DNA of 64,000 nucleotides from Cereibacter sphaeroides (GCA_003243455.1 QFQS01000004.1:115346-179345); one strand, 5' to 3'. Positions 35,687 through 45,059 are shown, counted from the stretch's first letter. Notes: generated by a model not told the origin, from the sequence alone. Numbers and translations: made by a program.

Positions 35687-36300
35687 TGCAACTCCTATCG
35701 GGGAATGCCGCAGGTTATTCATTGGTGTCTGACAAGAAGTATTGAAAGCATAAGGAGTGAAGATGATGATAGTCAACTGTAGATTGTTTGGATGAGTGTC
35801 CCAACTCATACATTTCGATCAATCGTGTCTCTCAATTTTTCCAGCGAAGAAGGTCGCTTACAATTATGTCATAGGCATGAATCATTTTTAATACACACCC
35901 TGCAACAGGAGATATCTCAAGTCGAGATCTTCCAGATCAATCTTCCTTTCGTGTACCAGCCAGTTCCGGTGCCGCGAGTCTGGAATACCTCTGTCCATGT
36001 GCCTACCGATCACGCGGGTTCGCTTTGGTGACAAAACCGTCGTTTCTGGCCCGACCGCCCCGTCCTGCCGAGGATCAAAGGGTTAAGCTGGACAAAAACC
36101 CATGACGAAATCTTTCCTGTTCTGGCCGGGTTTCCAAACCGATTGTGCTCATTGGATAGCAGACCGTTCACGCATGATCGGTTTGGATATGGAGCAGACC
36201 CCACGTCTCCAAATTACATAACATCTCTTATCGGATATTTAAGTGTAGACGGGTGGGTCCAAGATTGAACTGTGACTTTCGGGCAAAATAATAGTCTGCC
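35687..36300. other. Intergenic region upstream of rhs (614 nt)
   Basis: AT-rich DNA between the divergent rhs start and the IS30-like remnant. It must contain the rhs promoter near 35690-35790. Only short ORFs without family resemblance are present. No repeats were recognised. Confidence 0.4.
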
Positions 36301-37060
36301 CGAAGGAGGATGCTAGGTCCCGTCCCCATCTGCACCTCAACCTTGAAGAGCGTCGCAAGAGTTCCCCCATCGAGTTCCCGGCAACGCTCGGTCGCCATCA
36401 CCCGGCGATCTCTCGTGAGCTGCGCCACAATCGGTTTGTGCACGGTGAGCTTCTGCATCTGACCGGCTATTTTATGCGGTGAATGTGAAAGGAATGCCCA
36501 CCACGCGGCGTTCGAGCCGGCGCAAGCTCATCCAGCATGTGGACCTGCGCACGACGGTCATCGACTATCTGAAAGCTGGCAGAACCCCGGAGCAGATCGC
36601 CGGTCGGATGCGCGTCGGCTGCAGTCCGGTCCGTATCAGCCACGAGACAACTTACCAGTACATCTACTGCCGCGATGGTCATGCCATGGACACCAGGCGT
36701 TATCTCTCCGATCTCCGCACGCCCCGGCGGGCCGCGGTCGGCGTCGGCCGCAATTGCAACGTTCGCGGACGAGCTGGCGATCTGCCACAGGTCCGGACTT
36801 GTGGGTCGAGGGAGGAGTTCGGCCAGCGAAAAAGAGAGCTCGTCCACTTTCGCCGGCAATTTGGCGCGACCAGCTTCCCCCGGTCGAGCGGGTCACCCGG
36901 TTCGTTGTCCTTCTGGAAAATCCCGACTCGCGTTTCAGGTCGGTGATGGACGCGACCATCGAACCCTTGCCCTGCTCCCCTTTCGGGCACGCGGACGATT
37001 TCAGGGCTGGTTTTGAAGTATCGGAAGAGAGAGGGATGCATGTCTCGCCGTGCTAGATGG
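36301..37060 (+). pseudogene. Degraded IS30-family transposase
   Basis: Pieces of an IS30 transposase appear in successive frames. LNLEERRKSSPIEFPATLGR, then HHPAISRELRHNRFV (N-terminal HTH) comes first, ending at a stop near 36480. RRKLIQHVDLRTTVIDYLKA, then GRTPEQIAGRM and ISHETTYQYIYCRDG follow in another frame to about 36690. VERVTRFVVLLENPDSRF near the catalytic core is in a third. Several stops and frameshifts make it inactive. I did not find its terminal inverted repeats. It marks past insertion between rhs and the radC region. Confidence 0.75.
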
Positions 37061-37197
37061 CAACCACCGCAAGCTGCCGGCGTCGGCAATTATCTGCTGG
37101 TCTGCTCTGAGGCACGCGGTAAGGAATTGGTAGGAATTTACCCTTTCTTAACGTTCATGGGGAATCTTGGGATTGTTGCCAATGCGGAGATGTTGTC

Positions 37198-37485
37198 ATG
37201 TTTGAGCCAGAATTGACCGAATTTCTGAATATTCACGCTGGCCTGGGGTTGGCCAAAGTCACGCGCTCGATACGAGTTATTGCCCACTCGGAGGTGCTTG
37301 ATTTGCCCCAGTCGGTCAGGGAGCATCTGCTGGTATCAACGAATTTCATGGAGCTTGTTTCCAATAACGCGATGGATCTCGCCGCCGTCGATGTTTGGAA
37401 GAACAGCACCCAACTGGGTAAACATGCCGAAATCAGGGCGAAGGAACTGAAGTATCCATCCCTTGGTAACGCTATGCTGGTTTGA
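37198..37485 (+). CDS. Small hypothetical protein
   Basis: 95 aa from ATG 37198 with GGAG 8 nt upstream. Soluble, mostly helical, slightly acidic (FEPELTEFLNIHAGLGLAKV, REHLLVSTNFMELVSNNAMD). No motif or family is recognised. It is convergent with the radC-like gene. Kept because start signal and residue use look genuine. Confidence 0.4.
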   Translation: MFEPELTEFLNIHAGLGLAKVTRSIRVIAHSEVLDLPQSVREHLLVSTNFMELVSNNAMDLAAVDVWKNSTQLGKHAEIRAKELKYPSLGNAMLV

Positions 37486-37546
37486 TTCTGGCCGTGGCTA
37501 TCAGCGAGCCATTATTGTGAACCGATGCGACAGGCTCAAGCTAGAC

Positions 37547-38026
37547 TTAGAGTACCCCCAGAGTTCGCAGGCTGATCTCCTGGTTTGCACCGACGATGAC
37601 GTGATCATGGAGGGTAATGCCGAGAACCGCCGCCCCATCCTGTATCTGCGCCGTCATTACGATGTCGGGTTCGGATGGCGTCGGATCACCGGAGGGATGG
37701 TTGTGGACCAAGATCAAGGCGCTGGCATTGAGAAGAAGCGCCCGTTTGATAACCTCGCGCGGGTAGACCGGAACATGGTCCACCGTTCCGGTCGAAAGCT
37801 GTTCGTCGGAGATGATGCGATTCTTACTGTCCAGATAAAGCACATGGAATCGTTCCTCTGGGCCGCGAACGGTCAAGGCGCAATAGTCCATCAATGAATC
37901 CCAAGAGCCGATAACGGGATTTAGGTTCAAGTGGCGACCGAGTATCCGGCGCGCTTCCCGTATTACGTTTTCCTCTCGCAGCGTCAGGGGCTGCGAGCTC
38001 TGGGGGAACGCGTAGGCCAGCATCAT
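37547..38026 (-). CDS. radC: RadC-like JAB-domain protein
   Basis: 159 aa from ATG 38026 (AGGGAAA in front). It contains only the JAB/MPN domain of the RadC/UPF0758 family, with the metalloprotease-like motif HNHPSGDPTPSEPD and a C-terminal LGITLHDHVIVG. Full chromosomal RadC has an extra N-terminal HhH domain which is absent here; short forms like this are typical of plasmids, ICEs and prophages. The biochemical role is unsettled. Its start overlaps the end of the upstream 128-aa gene, so the two are co-transcribed. Confidence 0.88.
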   Translation of the reverse strand: MMLAYAFPQSSQPLTLREENVIREARRILGRHLNLNPVIGSWDSLMDYCALTVRGPEERFHVLYLDSKNRIISDEQLSTGTVDHVPVYPREVIKRALLLNASALILVHNHPSGDPTPSEPDIVMTAQIQDGAAVLGITLHDHVIVGANQEISLRTLGVL

Positions 38027-38409
38027 ATCATTTTCCCTGGCAGTCTGAAGTTGTCCAAATGGACTCCACCCTCCTCCAGACGTTTCAGGAACCCGCGGCC
38101 ATTCCGATTGGAACGTTCCGCCTGCAGGGCGGCATCTGCGCGCGCGCAGCACGAAAGATACGTCGCCCAGGATATTTCGCTCAAGCCGCATTCAAACAGG
38201 ATGGCGAGATGCGCATCCTTTTCCACGCCGACCCGCGAGCCTGTCTCCATCACGCTTTCCAGCAGTTCATCCTCGCGTAAAAGCAGGTCCCCCAAATCGC
38301 ACTGGCGTGCTTCCGCCAGATCAAGGAGCTGCTGCAGTTCCCTCCACTCACGATAGTGTCCGAGGATAAGTGTTAACGCCTGACCGCGCTCGAAGCTTAA
38401 ATCTTTCAC
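38023..38409 (-). CDS. Hypothetical protein coupled to RadC-like gene
   Basis: 128 aa; its stop overlaps the radC-like start. Helical, acidic N-terminal half (LTLILGHYREWRELQQLLDL, LLLREDELLESV) and a Cys-containing C-terminal half (FECGLSEISWATYLSCCARA). No family is recognised. The overlap implies a functional link with the RadC-like protein. Confidence 0.5.
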   Translation of the reverse strand: MKDLSFERGQALTLILGHYREWRELQQLLDLAEARQCDLGDLLLREDELLESVMETGSRVGVEKDAHLAILFECGLSEISWATYLSCCARADAALQAERSNRNGRGFLKRLEEGGVHLDNFRLPGKMI

Positions 38410-38985
38410 CGAAACACCACTTTTAGTTGTCTCGGAAATCTGGTCACAACTAGGTTAATGACTTCCTAACGCTGCGATCTCCTGTTCGACCGAGACCGGC
38501 GCTCGCCGTAACTGTCGGCGCGATCCGAGGTTCGTTGAAACGCATGCTCAAGAATGCCGCCGATTGACCGAGGCGACGTCCTCATTCTTTCCATCAGTCA
38601 TGGCACCCACTTGCATGGAAAGCGCCATGATCAATTCGAATAAATCCGGCCTTTTCTGCTCAAGGCAACAGGACGCTATGTGCGTGAGTTCTACGCGAAC
38701 CCACTCATCTATACTCAACATACTCTTAACGACTCCAACTCAACAGCCGCCGTATGCAACGCCTGTATGGCCGGAACTCGACCGCAATTAGATAAACCTA
38801 AGGTAGAATCCACCCAACGCCATATTTGAGTCGATTTTGGCCATGAAATCGTCCTGCAGCACGCCCTCCCGCACTGTCGCGTGCCGGGCATTAACAGTCT
38901 CGGTGAGCCAACCTTAAGATTAACGAATTGTGCACTTTTTGATTGTAGCGATCGAGGCGATCGTTCGGGAGGGGACTCTGGTTTG
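38410..38985. other. Intergenic region before the LpxR-like gene (576 nt)
   Basis: The segment lies between the divergent 128-aa gene and the LpxR-like gene. Short ORFs are present but none has a good start or family. Promoters for both divergent genes should be here. An in-frame ATG at 38881 would extend the LpxR-like protein but gives an N-terminus unlike a signal peptide. Confidence 0.4.
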
Positions 38986-39972
38986 ATGACGGGAGCAGAG
39001 GTTGGGAGCGGCGCCAATGTTGGGGGCGGGCGACGCAAGACGACGGGGACAAGAGGGCGGCCGAAAAGCTTCTGCGCGCTTGTGGCTGTCGCGATTGCCG
39101 CCTGGGCCTCGGATGCGCCAGCGGAGGAGCGAGTAGGTCTGGGTTGGGGACGTCTCTTTACCAACGACCTGCTTGGGGATGGAAAGGATCGTTGGCGGTC
39201 GGGTTCCTATACCGTCAGCCGGGTGATTGGGCCGGCCTGGACCGGGAGCCTGCCTACCCAGTTTGGAAGCGTTATCGAGCTCCGCTTTGGCGGTGAAATT
39301 ATCGCCCCAAGCAATCTTGCGGATCCCGACAAGAGGGATCGTCCCTACGCCGGCAATGTAAGCGCTGGCGTTCACACGCATTGGGCGGTTGGGGAGGCCG
39401 AGGTTCGGACTGGCCTGGACCTTGTTGCAACCGGACAGCAGACGGGCGTGGCCAGCTTTCAGGAATGGGTGCACGATTGGTCGGGACTGGGCAGCGGCGA
39501 AATCAATGTCAATCAGTTGCCTGACGCGATCTACCCGACCATCAGCGGCGAGGCCGCCCAACGACTGGTCGTACAGGATGCGGCATACGTTCGGCCTTTT
39601 GTGGAGCTTCAGGCCGGAGTGGAGACATTCGCCCGCGTAGGAGCAGACCTGCTGATTGGCCCTTACTGGGCGGATTCGCTGGCAATTCGCGACAACGTGA
39701 GCGGTCAGCTCTACAGGGGCGTCGCTGGCTCCAGAATGCGTGGTGTGAGCGGCATCATCGGGGCAGACTACGCGTACATCTTCGATAGCGAGTACCTGCC
39801 GTCGGGAGCCGGCGCGGATTTCAAGACCGAAAGGGTAAGGGTTCGGGCGGGTGCCTATATGCAGTGGGAGCGCGTCGGAGTGTTCTACGGAGCAACCTGG
39901 CTGAGTAAGGAATTTGATGGCCAGCCAGAAAGCCAGATTGTTGGATCGCTTAGGATCGACATTGGGTTCTGA
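38986..39972 (+). CDS. lpxR: LpxR-family lipid A 3'-O-deacylase (DUF2219)
   Basis: 328 aa from ATG 38986. A signal peptide (FCALVAVAIAAWASDAPAEE) is followed by a beta-barrel pattern of alternating residues. The LpxR hallmark region appears as GLGWGRLFTNDLLGDGKDRW (N-D-L/F and a D-R segment) and later DKRDRPYAG. The C-terminus ends in an aromatic (LRIDIGF), as outer-membrane barrels do. LpxR enzymes remove the 3'-acyloxyacyl group from lipid A at the outer leaflet and need Ca2+. On a mobile element it may change surface charge, immune detection or phage adsorption (inference). The catalytic His was not assigned. Confidence 0.82.
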   Translation: MTGAEVGSGANVGGGRRKTTGTRGRPKSFCALVAVAIAAWASDAPAEERVGLGWGRLFTNDLLGDGKDRWRSGSYTVSRVIGPAWTGSLPTQFGSVIELRFGGEIIAPSNLADPDKRDRPYAGNVSAGVHTHWAVGEAEVRTGLDLVATGQQTGVASFQEWVHDWSGLGSGEINVNQLPDAIYPTISGEAAQRLVVQDAAYVRPFVELQAGVETFARVGADLLIGPYWADSLAIRDNVSGQLYRGVAGSRMRGVSGIIGADYAYIFDSEYLPSGAGADFKTERVRVRAGAYMQWERVGVFYGATWLSKEFDGQPESQIVGSLRIDIGF

Positions 39973-40357
39973 TGGCAAAGGCGATTGAGCGGATGACAGC
40001 GCGTCCATTGCCGCCTTGACCGCAAAATCTACGGCGTGCAGGTGCAAGTATTTGCCTAAAATGGCAGTGAAAGAGACGGTACTTGCTGGCATGAGGCTTG
40101 CTAGTTAGGTCTTGGCAACCCGAGATGGGGACCGGCGAGCTGCGATCAGTCGGCGAGTGCGCTGAAAGGCATTCCGAAAACCCCTACCCGCACAACGGCT
40201 CGACTCTGACCGCGCAGTGGACATGAATCGCCTGATGGCCCGAATAACGCGCGTCTTGCTACTTCGGAAAACCCTAACTGACATCTGGATGCCAATGGCG
40301 CCTACTCAACCTGCCTCGTCTATGCTCCCATATCTTATAAGCTTTATTATGTAACCG
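39973..40357. other. Intergenic region upstream of the Detocs operon (385 nt)
   Basis: No gene is seen. The right part is AT-rich (around 40330-40360) and probably contains the dtcA promoter; the strong hairpin at 40358-40386 follows directly. No LexA-type box was noticed. Confidence 0.4.
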
Positions 40358-40386
40358 TATCGGATACTGCTAACGCAGATCCGATA
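40358..40386 (+). promoter_or_regulatory. Strong stem-loop in the 5' region of the Detocs operon
   Basis: Arms TATCGGAT-A-CTGC and GCAG-ATCCGATA pair over 12 bp with one bulged A (40366) and a TAAC loop. The 3' arm abuts GGAG at 40387-40390, followed by TAATTG. No T-run follows, so it is not a classical terminator. It could be an operator dyad, or an RNA hairpin that controls access to the ribosome site if translation starts at TTG 40394. Confidence 0.55.
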
Positions 40387-40474
40387 GGAGTAATTGTATC
40401 CGCTCAGGAAACTTCGAAACGCGCGCTCACCACGGCGTTTTCACATTCGTCAGAAGCGCTGGCTTTATCGGAAA

Positions 40475-43453
40475 ATGACTTATAGCATATACTTGGGCGC
40501 ACAAAACGCCCTTTCCGATCAGCTAGTCTCTAAATGGTCTGACATGAGTATTACTGAAATAAGAAGTCAAGCTGTAAGGGGGTTCATGCGCGGGCTCCAA
40601 AACAAATCCCCATCCGCAGACACGCTTCGTACGATGAATCGGATGCGCGGTATGCTGTCTATCCAAGACGCAAAAGCCGTTGCAAATAGCTTGCATGGAG
40701 ATGTCGTCTATCGAAAGCTTGCTTTACCCCACGAGTTTCCCAACACACCCGCCAACTTCGACGACAGTCTGCCTTTCGACATTCTATCTTTGGAGGTCGA
40801 AATTGCCATGCTACACGCAAGACAGGAAACAAATGAATCCAAACTAGTCAGTGCTATTAAGCAAATGGCGGTCCTTTCCAATCAAATACTTTCGGAGCAG
40901 TATTCGGCGGCCCTTGATACCGTGGAGACTATTAGATCTCATTTCGGATATTCCATTCGCTTGCTCAACAAAGTCGCCTTTATATTCGCTCAATCTCCTC
41001 CCGGCAGCGAGAGCAGTGAGCGAAGCAAGGTATTCCTCGACGCCTGCGGCATGAGCACGCGCAACTTTCTCGCAAGGGGAGTCGTTGACGCGCTTAGCGC
41101 TAACTATAACTATCTTTCCATCCGGAACAATATTGCAACTCGAGGCAAACTCGAGATGGGTTCCAGATTTAGTCATGATCTAGGCAACTGGCTGTTCTAC
41201 CCCATTCAAACGGATGCGACGCTCTTTGCTTCCCAGCTCCAGAGCCATCGAATGGCGTCTCTGATCGACGCAACCTACGTCTTACTCGAAAACACAAGAA
41301 ATATTGATGATGGAGCACGCTTCAACATCAATCAATTCTGCAGCCCTTCACTGGTCGAAGCGTGGGATGGTCTTTCCTCCATCCCGCTGCCCCTCCACCT
41401 CCTAACAAAAGGTGGTGATTCCAAAGACCCCGGTTTCCAGGTCTATAGGCACTCCATTTCCTGGTTAGAATTACGTCCTCTCTCGTTGTACCGGGCTCGG
41501 TGTGACGCTCTTTATAGAGTAAGCGAGGAGCACGATTTCCCCATAGATACCCTCTCCCATAGCCTTACGTCAGACTATTACAGTGAAGTGGGTAGTCTCT
41601 CTGATCTGGCAGTCGAGCGCGGGCAGATGGAAATCTTGCCAAAAAAATACAACCCTCAAAGAGACGAAACATTTGAGAGAACTCTTGCACTTTTGTACAT
41701 CATTAAGGCCCCAAGCGCCGACAAGTTGCTGACGACACCTCAACTGTTGATCCTGATGAATAGCACGCGTGACCTCGACTCGCTAATCTCCGTTGGTGAG
41801 CTTGATAGTCTTCTACTAGAAAACACCCCCGACGAGATGTTCCGGACAATTGTCCTGACGCTCCAAGCTCGCCGCACCGGGAGCGCGAGATTGGCAAGTC
41901 GCCTTCGCCTAGCTTTCGAAAAGCTTGTTCGAGCGAAACATGGGGGCAGCATAGTGGATTTTTTTGCTGACCTAGCGGGAAAAGCTCCTGATGTTGCGCG
42001 ATATCTCTTCGACGTATGCGATGAGCGGTTTCTCGATCTGCTTTACGATATCATACCAGAAAACGCGTCTGTTCTGCAGGTGCGGGCAGATTTATTGCGG
42101 TGGTACGGTAATGCTTTCGCCGATGATGCCTTTCTTGAGCGCGCCCGGATTATGGAAATTGATGAGCGTATTCAACGTGTCCGCGGCACAATAGATGACA
42201 CGCGAATTTACGTGGATATGGTGCGATTTAGCCACTGGATCCAAGATACTCATCTCGACGAGATCAATGCGCTATCGCGGGAGCGCAGGGCCGATCCCCG
42301 GGACATCTCACTGATATCGCCGACCCTCGTGGCCGAGGTCCCAAGCTTGCCGGAAGTGCGGATGGCGAAAGTTCTCCAATCTTGCTTCCAAACCTTTTGT
42401 GAAAGCACGCACTTCGGCATCGCTGCATATCTCGCGAGGCGAATACGGCATGGCACCTTGGAGGGTGCGCTCACCGCCCGCGTCGACGAGCTAATGAGCG
42501 ACATCGATGAAACTGCAGCTTGGTCTCCACCAGGTCTACACGGCTTCGCTTCTGCCTGGTCCGTTTCATATCGGCATAAGGTGCTCGACCTAGGCACAGA
42601 ACGCCTTCACATTAGAACAAAATCAAAGCCCAGGGGGCTCATAAATGCAGAGATCTGGAGCGGAAAACGTGAAAAGATAGTGCAGAATACAGTGGAAGAG
42701 ATTTTTCGCAATTTCGACCATGCCGATGGGATTCCTCTGGCAGTTGGCGCCATTCAGCGCTCCTGTTGGCAATTGATTCAACCCGATCTCGATAAGATTC
42801 GCAGCAGCCTCGCGGGCGCGAGAGCCCTTTGGGGTACCATTGGCAATATTGATCAATTGAAGTTGACCGGTGATGATCGCCGCGCCGCCAAAGAACTTTT
42901 CAGTAGAATAAACATCGCGACCGATGACGCTTTCAAAACGGTGATAAGCTGGTTCCATCAGCCTCAAGAGATGGCGCCATCCGCTCCGCTATCGATACTA
43001 TTCGAAGCGGTCATCCGAGAGGTACAGGAATCCTATCCCCGGTTCCAACCAACCGTAAAACTGTCTGGGGCAAGCGAGATCACCTTGACAGGGGGTGTAT
43101 ATCACATCGTTTACGATGCACTCTTCATCTTGATCGGAAATGCGGCGAAGCACTGCCCAGAGCACGTTGCCATCCTGCGGCGCTTCGAGATTTTGGCAGG
43201 GAACGAAAACAAAAATGAACTCGTCGTCACGATCGCGACCGAGTGCTCGTCAGCGAGCCAGTTGGAGGTGGTGAGAGAGTGCCTTCAGGCAGCGCTGAGC
43301 GGCGATACTTCTTTGGCGAATTTCGTCGATCAAAAGAGCGGCTTTCTAAAGCTCGCGCACATGCTTGAGCATAGCCGCGAACTTTTGAGGATAGTTCCAG
43401 ATTTTAGCGGCGGGTATTTTCAGCTGGCGCTTCACTTCGAGCTTATAGCATGA
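40475..43453 (+). CDS. dtcA: DtcA-like sensor histidine kinase of a Detocs defence system
   Basis: 992 aa from ATG 40475; TTG 40394 behind AGGAG is a possible earlier start but adds a very basic, unlikely N-terminus. About 800 residues of helical sensor region come first, without membrane helices. This is in line with the repeat-rich cytoplasmic sensors of DtcA. The C-terminus is a divergent HATPase domain with an N-box-like ILIGNAAKHCPEHV. The phosphoacceptor His is not certain; a DHp-like segment directly before the ATPase region is divergent, and SHDLGNWLFYPI far upstream is another candidate. In Detocs, DtcA senses phage infection and passes phosphate to DtcC, with DtcB as buffer. The stop overlaps dtcB by 4 nt. 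Confidence 0.8.
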   Translation: MTYSIYLGAQNALSDQLVSKWSDMSITEIRSQAVRGFMRGLQNKSPSADTLRTMNRMRGMLSIQDAKAVANSLHGDVVYRKLALPHEFPNTPANFDDSLPFDILSLEVEIAMLHARQETNESKLVSAIKQMAVLSNQILSEQYSAALDTVETIRSHFGYSIRLLNKVAFIFAQSPPGSESSERSKVFLDACGMSTRNFLARGVVDALSANYNYLSIRNNIATRGKLEMGSRFSHDLGNWLFYPIQTDATLFASQLQSHRMASLIDATYVLLENTRNIDDGARFNINQFCSPSLVEAWDGLSSIPLPLHLLTKGGDSKDPGFQVYRHSISWLELRPLSLYRARCDALYRVSEEHDFPIDTLSHSLTSDYYSEVGSLSDLAVERGQMEILPKKYNPQRDETFERTLALLYIIKAPSADKLLTTPQLLILMNSTRDLDSLISVGELDSLLLENTPDEMFRTIVLTLQARRTGSARLASRLRLAFEKLVRAKHGGSIVDFFADLAGKAPDVARYLFDVCDERFLDLLYDIIPENASVLQVRADLLRWYGNAFADDAFLERARIMEIDERIQRVRGTIDDTRIYVDMVRFSHWIQDTHLDEINALSRERRADPRDISLISPTLVAEVPSLPEVRMAKVLQSCFQTFCESTHFGIAAYLARRIRHGTLEGALTARVDELMSDIDETAAWSPPGLHGFASAWSVSYRHKVLDLGTERLHIRTKSKPRGLINAEIWSGKREKIVQNTVEEIFRNFDHADGIPLAVGAIQRSCWQLIQPDLDKIRSSLAGARALWGTIGNIDQLKLTGDDRRAAKELFSRINIATDDAFKTVISWFHQPQEMAPSAPLSILFEAVIREVQESYPRFQPTVKLSGASEITLTGGVYHIVYDALFILIGNAAKHCPEHVAILRRFEILAGNENKNELVVTIATECSSASQLEVVRECLQAALSGDTSLANFVDQKSGFLKLAHMLEHSRELLRIVPDFSGGYFQLALHFELIA

Positions 43454-43911
43454 CACAGATAAGGCGCATTCTGATTGTGGAAGATGATGAGTTTAAAGCG
43501 AAAGATATCTCCCTCTTTGTCCGCAATCAGATAACTGCAGAAACCATTGTTGCCTCTGACTTAGGGACTGCGATAGGCGTACTGCAGTCGTCAAACTTCT
43601 CGCTGATTGTATTGGATATGGCCCTCCCCAGCAGAAATGTTAAGCGAAATGGGGGCTCTGGCGCATCACTACTCTCGGGTGGGCTTGAGATAATATATAG
43701 ACTAGAAGAGCTCCAGCGGCGTGATCCCGTTGTGATAATAACGCAATATCCCGACATCCCAGTCAATGGAGAGTTCGTTAATGTCCGGCAGCTGTCCAAG
43801 TTTCCATCGAGATACTTCGATGCAAACGTCGTCGGTTGTATTCAATACATGAGGAGCGACCCCAAAAGCTGGACGCGAGACTTGGCCAATGTATTGGGGA
43901 AGATCCCATGA
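43450..43911 (+). CDS. dtcB: DtcB-like single-domain receiver
   Basis: 153 aa. Receiver fold: RRILIVEDDEFKAKD gives the acidic pocket (Glu11-Asp12-Asp13), the phosphoacceptor candidate is Asp56 in LIVLDMALPS, and a later Lys lies in RQLSKFPSRYF. There is no output domain. In the Detocs system the stand-alone receiver absorbs leaking phosphate from the kinase and prevents accidental activation of the effector. It overlaps both neighbours by 4 nt, so the three proteins are made in fixed proportion. An insertion rich in Gly/Ser/Asn (KRNGGSGASLLSGG) follows the phospho-site and is unusual for receivers. Confidence 0.82.
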   Translation: MTQIRRILIVEDDEFKAKDISLFVRNQITAETIVASDLGTAIGVLQSSNFSLIVLDMALPSRNVKRNGGSGASLLSGGLEIIYRLEELQRRDPVVIITQYPDIPVNGEFVNVRQLSKFPSRYFDANVVGCIQYMRSDPKSWTRDLANVLGKIP

Positions 43912-45059
43912 ATGTGCTTTTGATAGAGGACGACAGGTCCAAAGCGGACGCGATCGAGGCGGCCATGGGAGAAGAACTAGGGTCCGGCACTCGGCTCGTT
44001 ATCGTTCGCGCGGCTACCTTGAGCGATGCGACACGCGAAATTTACCAAAATGCATTCGATTTAGTAATTATCGATCTTATGCTCCCGCGCCGCCCTGGTG
44101 CGTTGGCTACCGATATCTCATCGGACTTGTTAGAAATTTTGGAGCAGAGTGAAAGGAATAGAAATACTCGAGCTATTGCGCTCACCGCGTTTGCGGACTT
44201 GATCAGCGATCAAATTCGAGCTTTCAATGAGCACGGCATCCCTATTATTTACTTCGACTTTTCCAATAACACATGGAGGCACAACCTTCAGCGAGAACTA
44301 AGGCTTCTGGTATCCGCGTCTCTTTTCGATTTCGTAATAATCTGTGCGTTGGAGAAGGAAAGGCAGGCTTATCGAAAGACTAGTGCGACCTGCGGAGACG
44401 TTAGAACTATTCGTGGTTTAGACTGCCTTGAATTGTCCTTCAATGGAATGAGAGGTGTTGTTGTGAAGCAACCGCGAATGGGGATGATTGACGCTGCGGT
44501 AACAGCCACCAGGGCAATTGATGAATTCAAGCCAAGATTTCTGGGGATGTCGGGTATTTGCGCTGGCATACCTGGGGAGATGGAAATCGGCGATATTGCC
44601 ATAGTTGAAAATTGTTTTGACTATCAAGTTGGTAAGTGGACTGCTAAGGGGTTTGAATTTGAGCTATATCAGTCGTCCATATCGGAAAGCAGCCGAGCCA
44701 TGATTTCCCGTCTTATCGCTGGCGGAGAGTTGGCATTTTTGAGAGAGGGATTGGGATTCCCAGAGTTAAACACGCGGGCGCTTAAATTGGTTACGCACGC
44801 AAGCGGTTCCTCCGTAGTGGCAGATGCGGCGCGACGTGCTGAGATTGTTAAACAGCACAGAAAGTTGGCCTCCATAGAAATGGAGATATTTTCAATTTAC
44901 AGGGCAGCCGCCCTTTCCACGATTCAGCCTGGTTTTGTTGCTGTTAAAGGAGTGGTTGATGGCGCCGGAAAATCAAAAGGAGATAAGTATCATAATTATG
45001 GCGCGATTACTTCGGCAAGGCTGCTTCTCGAGATATTATCTCTAGCTATATCGAGGTAG
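43908..45059 (+). CDS. dtcC: DtcC-like effector: receiver fused to nucleoside phosphorylase domain
   Basis: 383 aa from ATG 43908, overlapping dtcB (ATGA). The receiver domain (1-~135) has Glu7-Asp8-Asp9 and phospho-acceptor candidate Asp56 in LVIIDLMLP. The PNP/nucleosidase domain (~140-383) shows MGMIDAA (191-197), GMSGICAG (213-220), SIEMEIFSIYRAA (322-334) and VKGVVDGAG (346-354) with catalytic-type Asp351. In characterised Detocs systems the phosphorylated effector is an ATP nucleosidase that cleaves the adenine from ATP and halts the infected cell. The domain pair, order and overlaps fit that model closely; substrate is inferred. Confidence 0.86.
   Translation: MNVLLIEDDRSKADAIEAAMGEELGSGTRLVIVRAATLSDATREIYQNAFDLVIIDLMLPRRPGALATDISSDLLEILEQSERNRNTRAIALTAFADLISDQIRAFNEHGIPIIYFDFSNNTWRHNLQRELRLLVSASLFDFVIICALEKERQAYRKTSATCGDVRTIRGLDCLELSFNGMRGVVVKQPRMGMIDAAVTATRAIDEFKPRFLGMSGICAGIPGEMEIGDIAIVENCFDYQVGKWTAKGFEFELYQSSISESSRAMISRLIAGGELAFLREGLGFPELNTRALKLVTHASGSSVVADAARRAEIVKQHRKLASIEMEIFSIYRAAALSTIQPGFVAVKGVVDGAGKSKGDKYHNYGAITSARLLLEILSLAISR

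Noticed and set aside
36479..36946. 155-aa open frame as an intact gene
   Set aside because: It is one frame of a broken IS30-type transposase; the HTH part is in a different frame before it and core remnants in a third.
38920..40092. 390-aa minus-strand open frame opposite the LpxR-like gene
   Set aside because: The plus strand has a signal peptide, barrel pattern and LpxR motif; the antisense frame has none.
41154..41190. SHDLGNWLFYP segment in DtcA as the phosphoacceptor site
   Set aside because: It is ~650 residues away from the ATPase domain, too far for a normal DHp domain; left as a weak candidate only.
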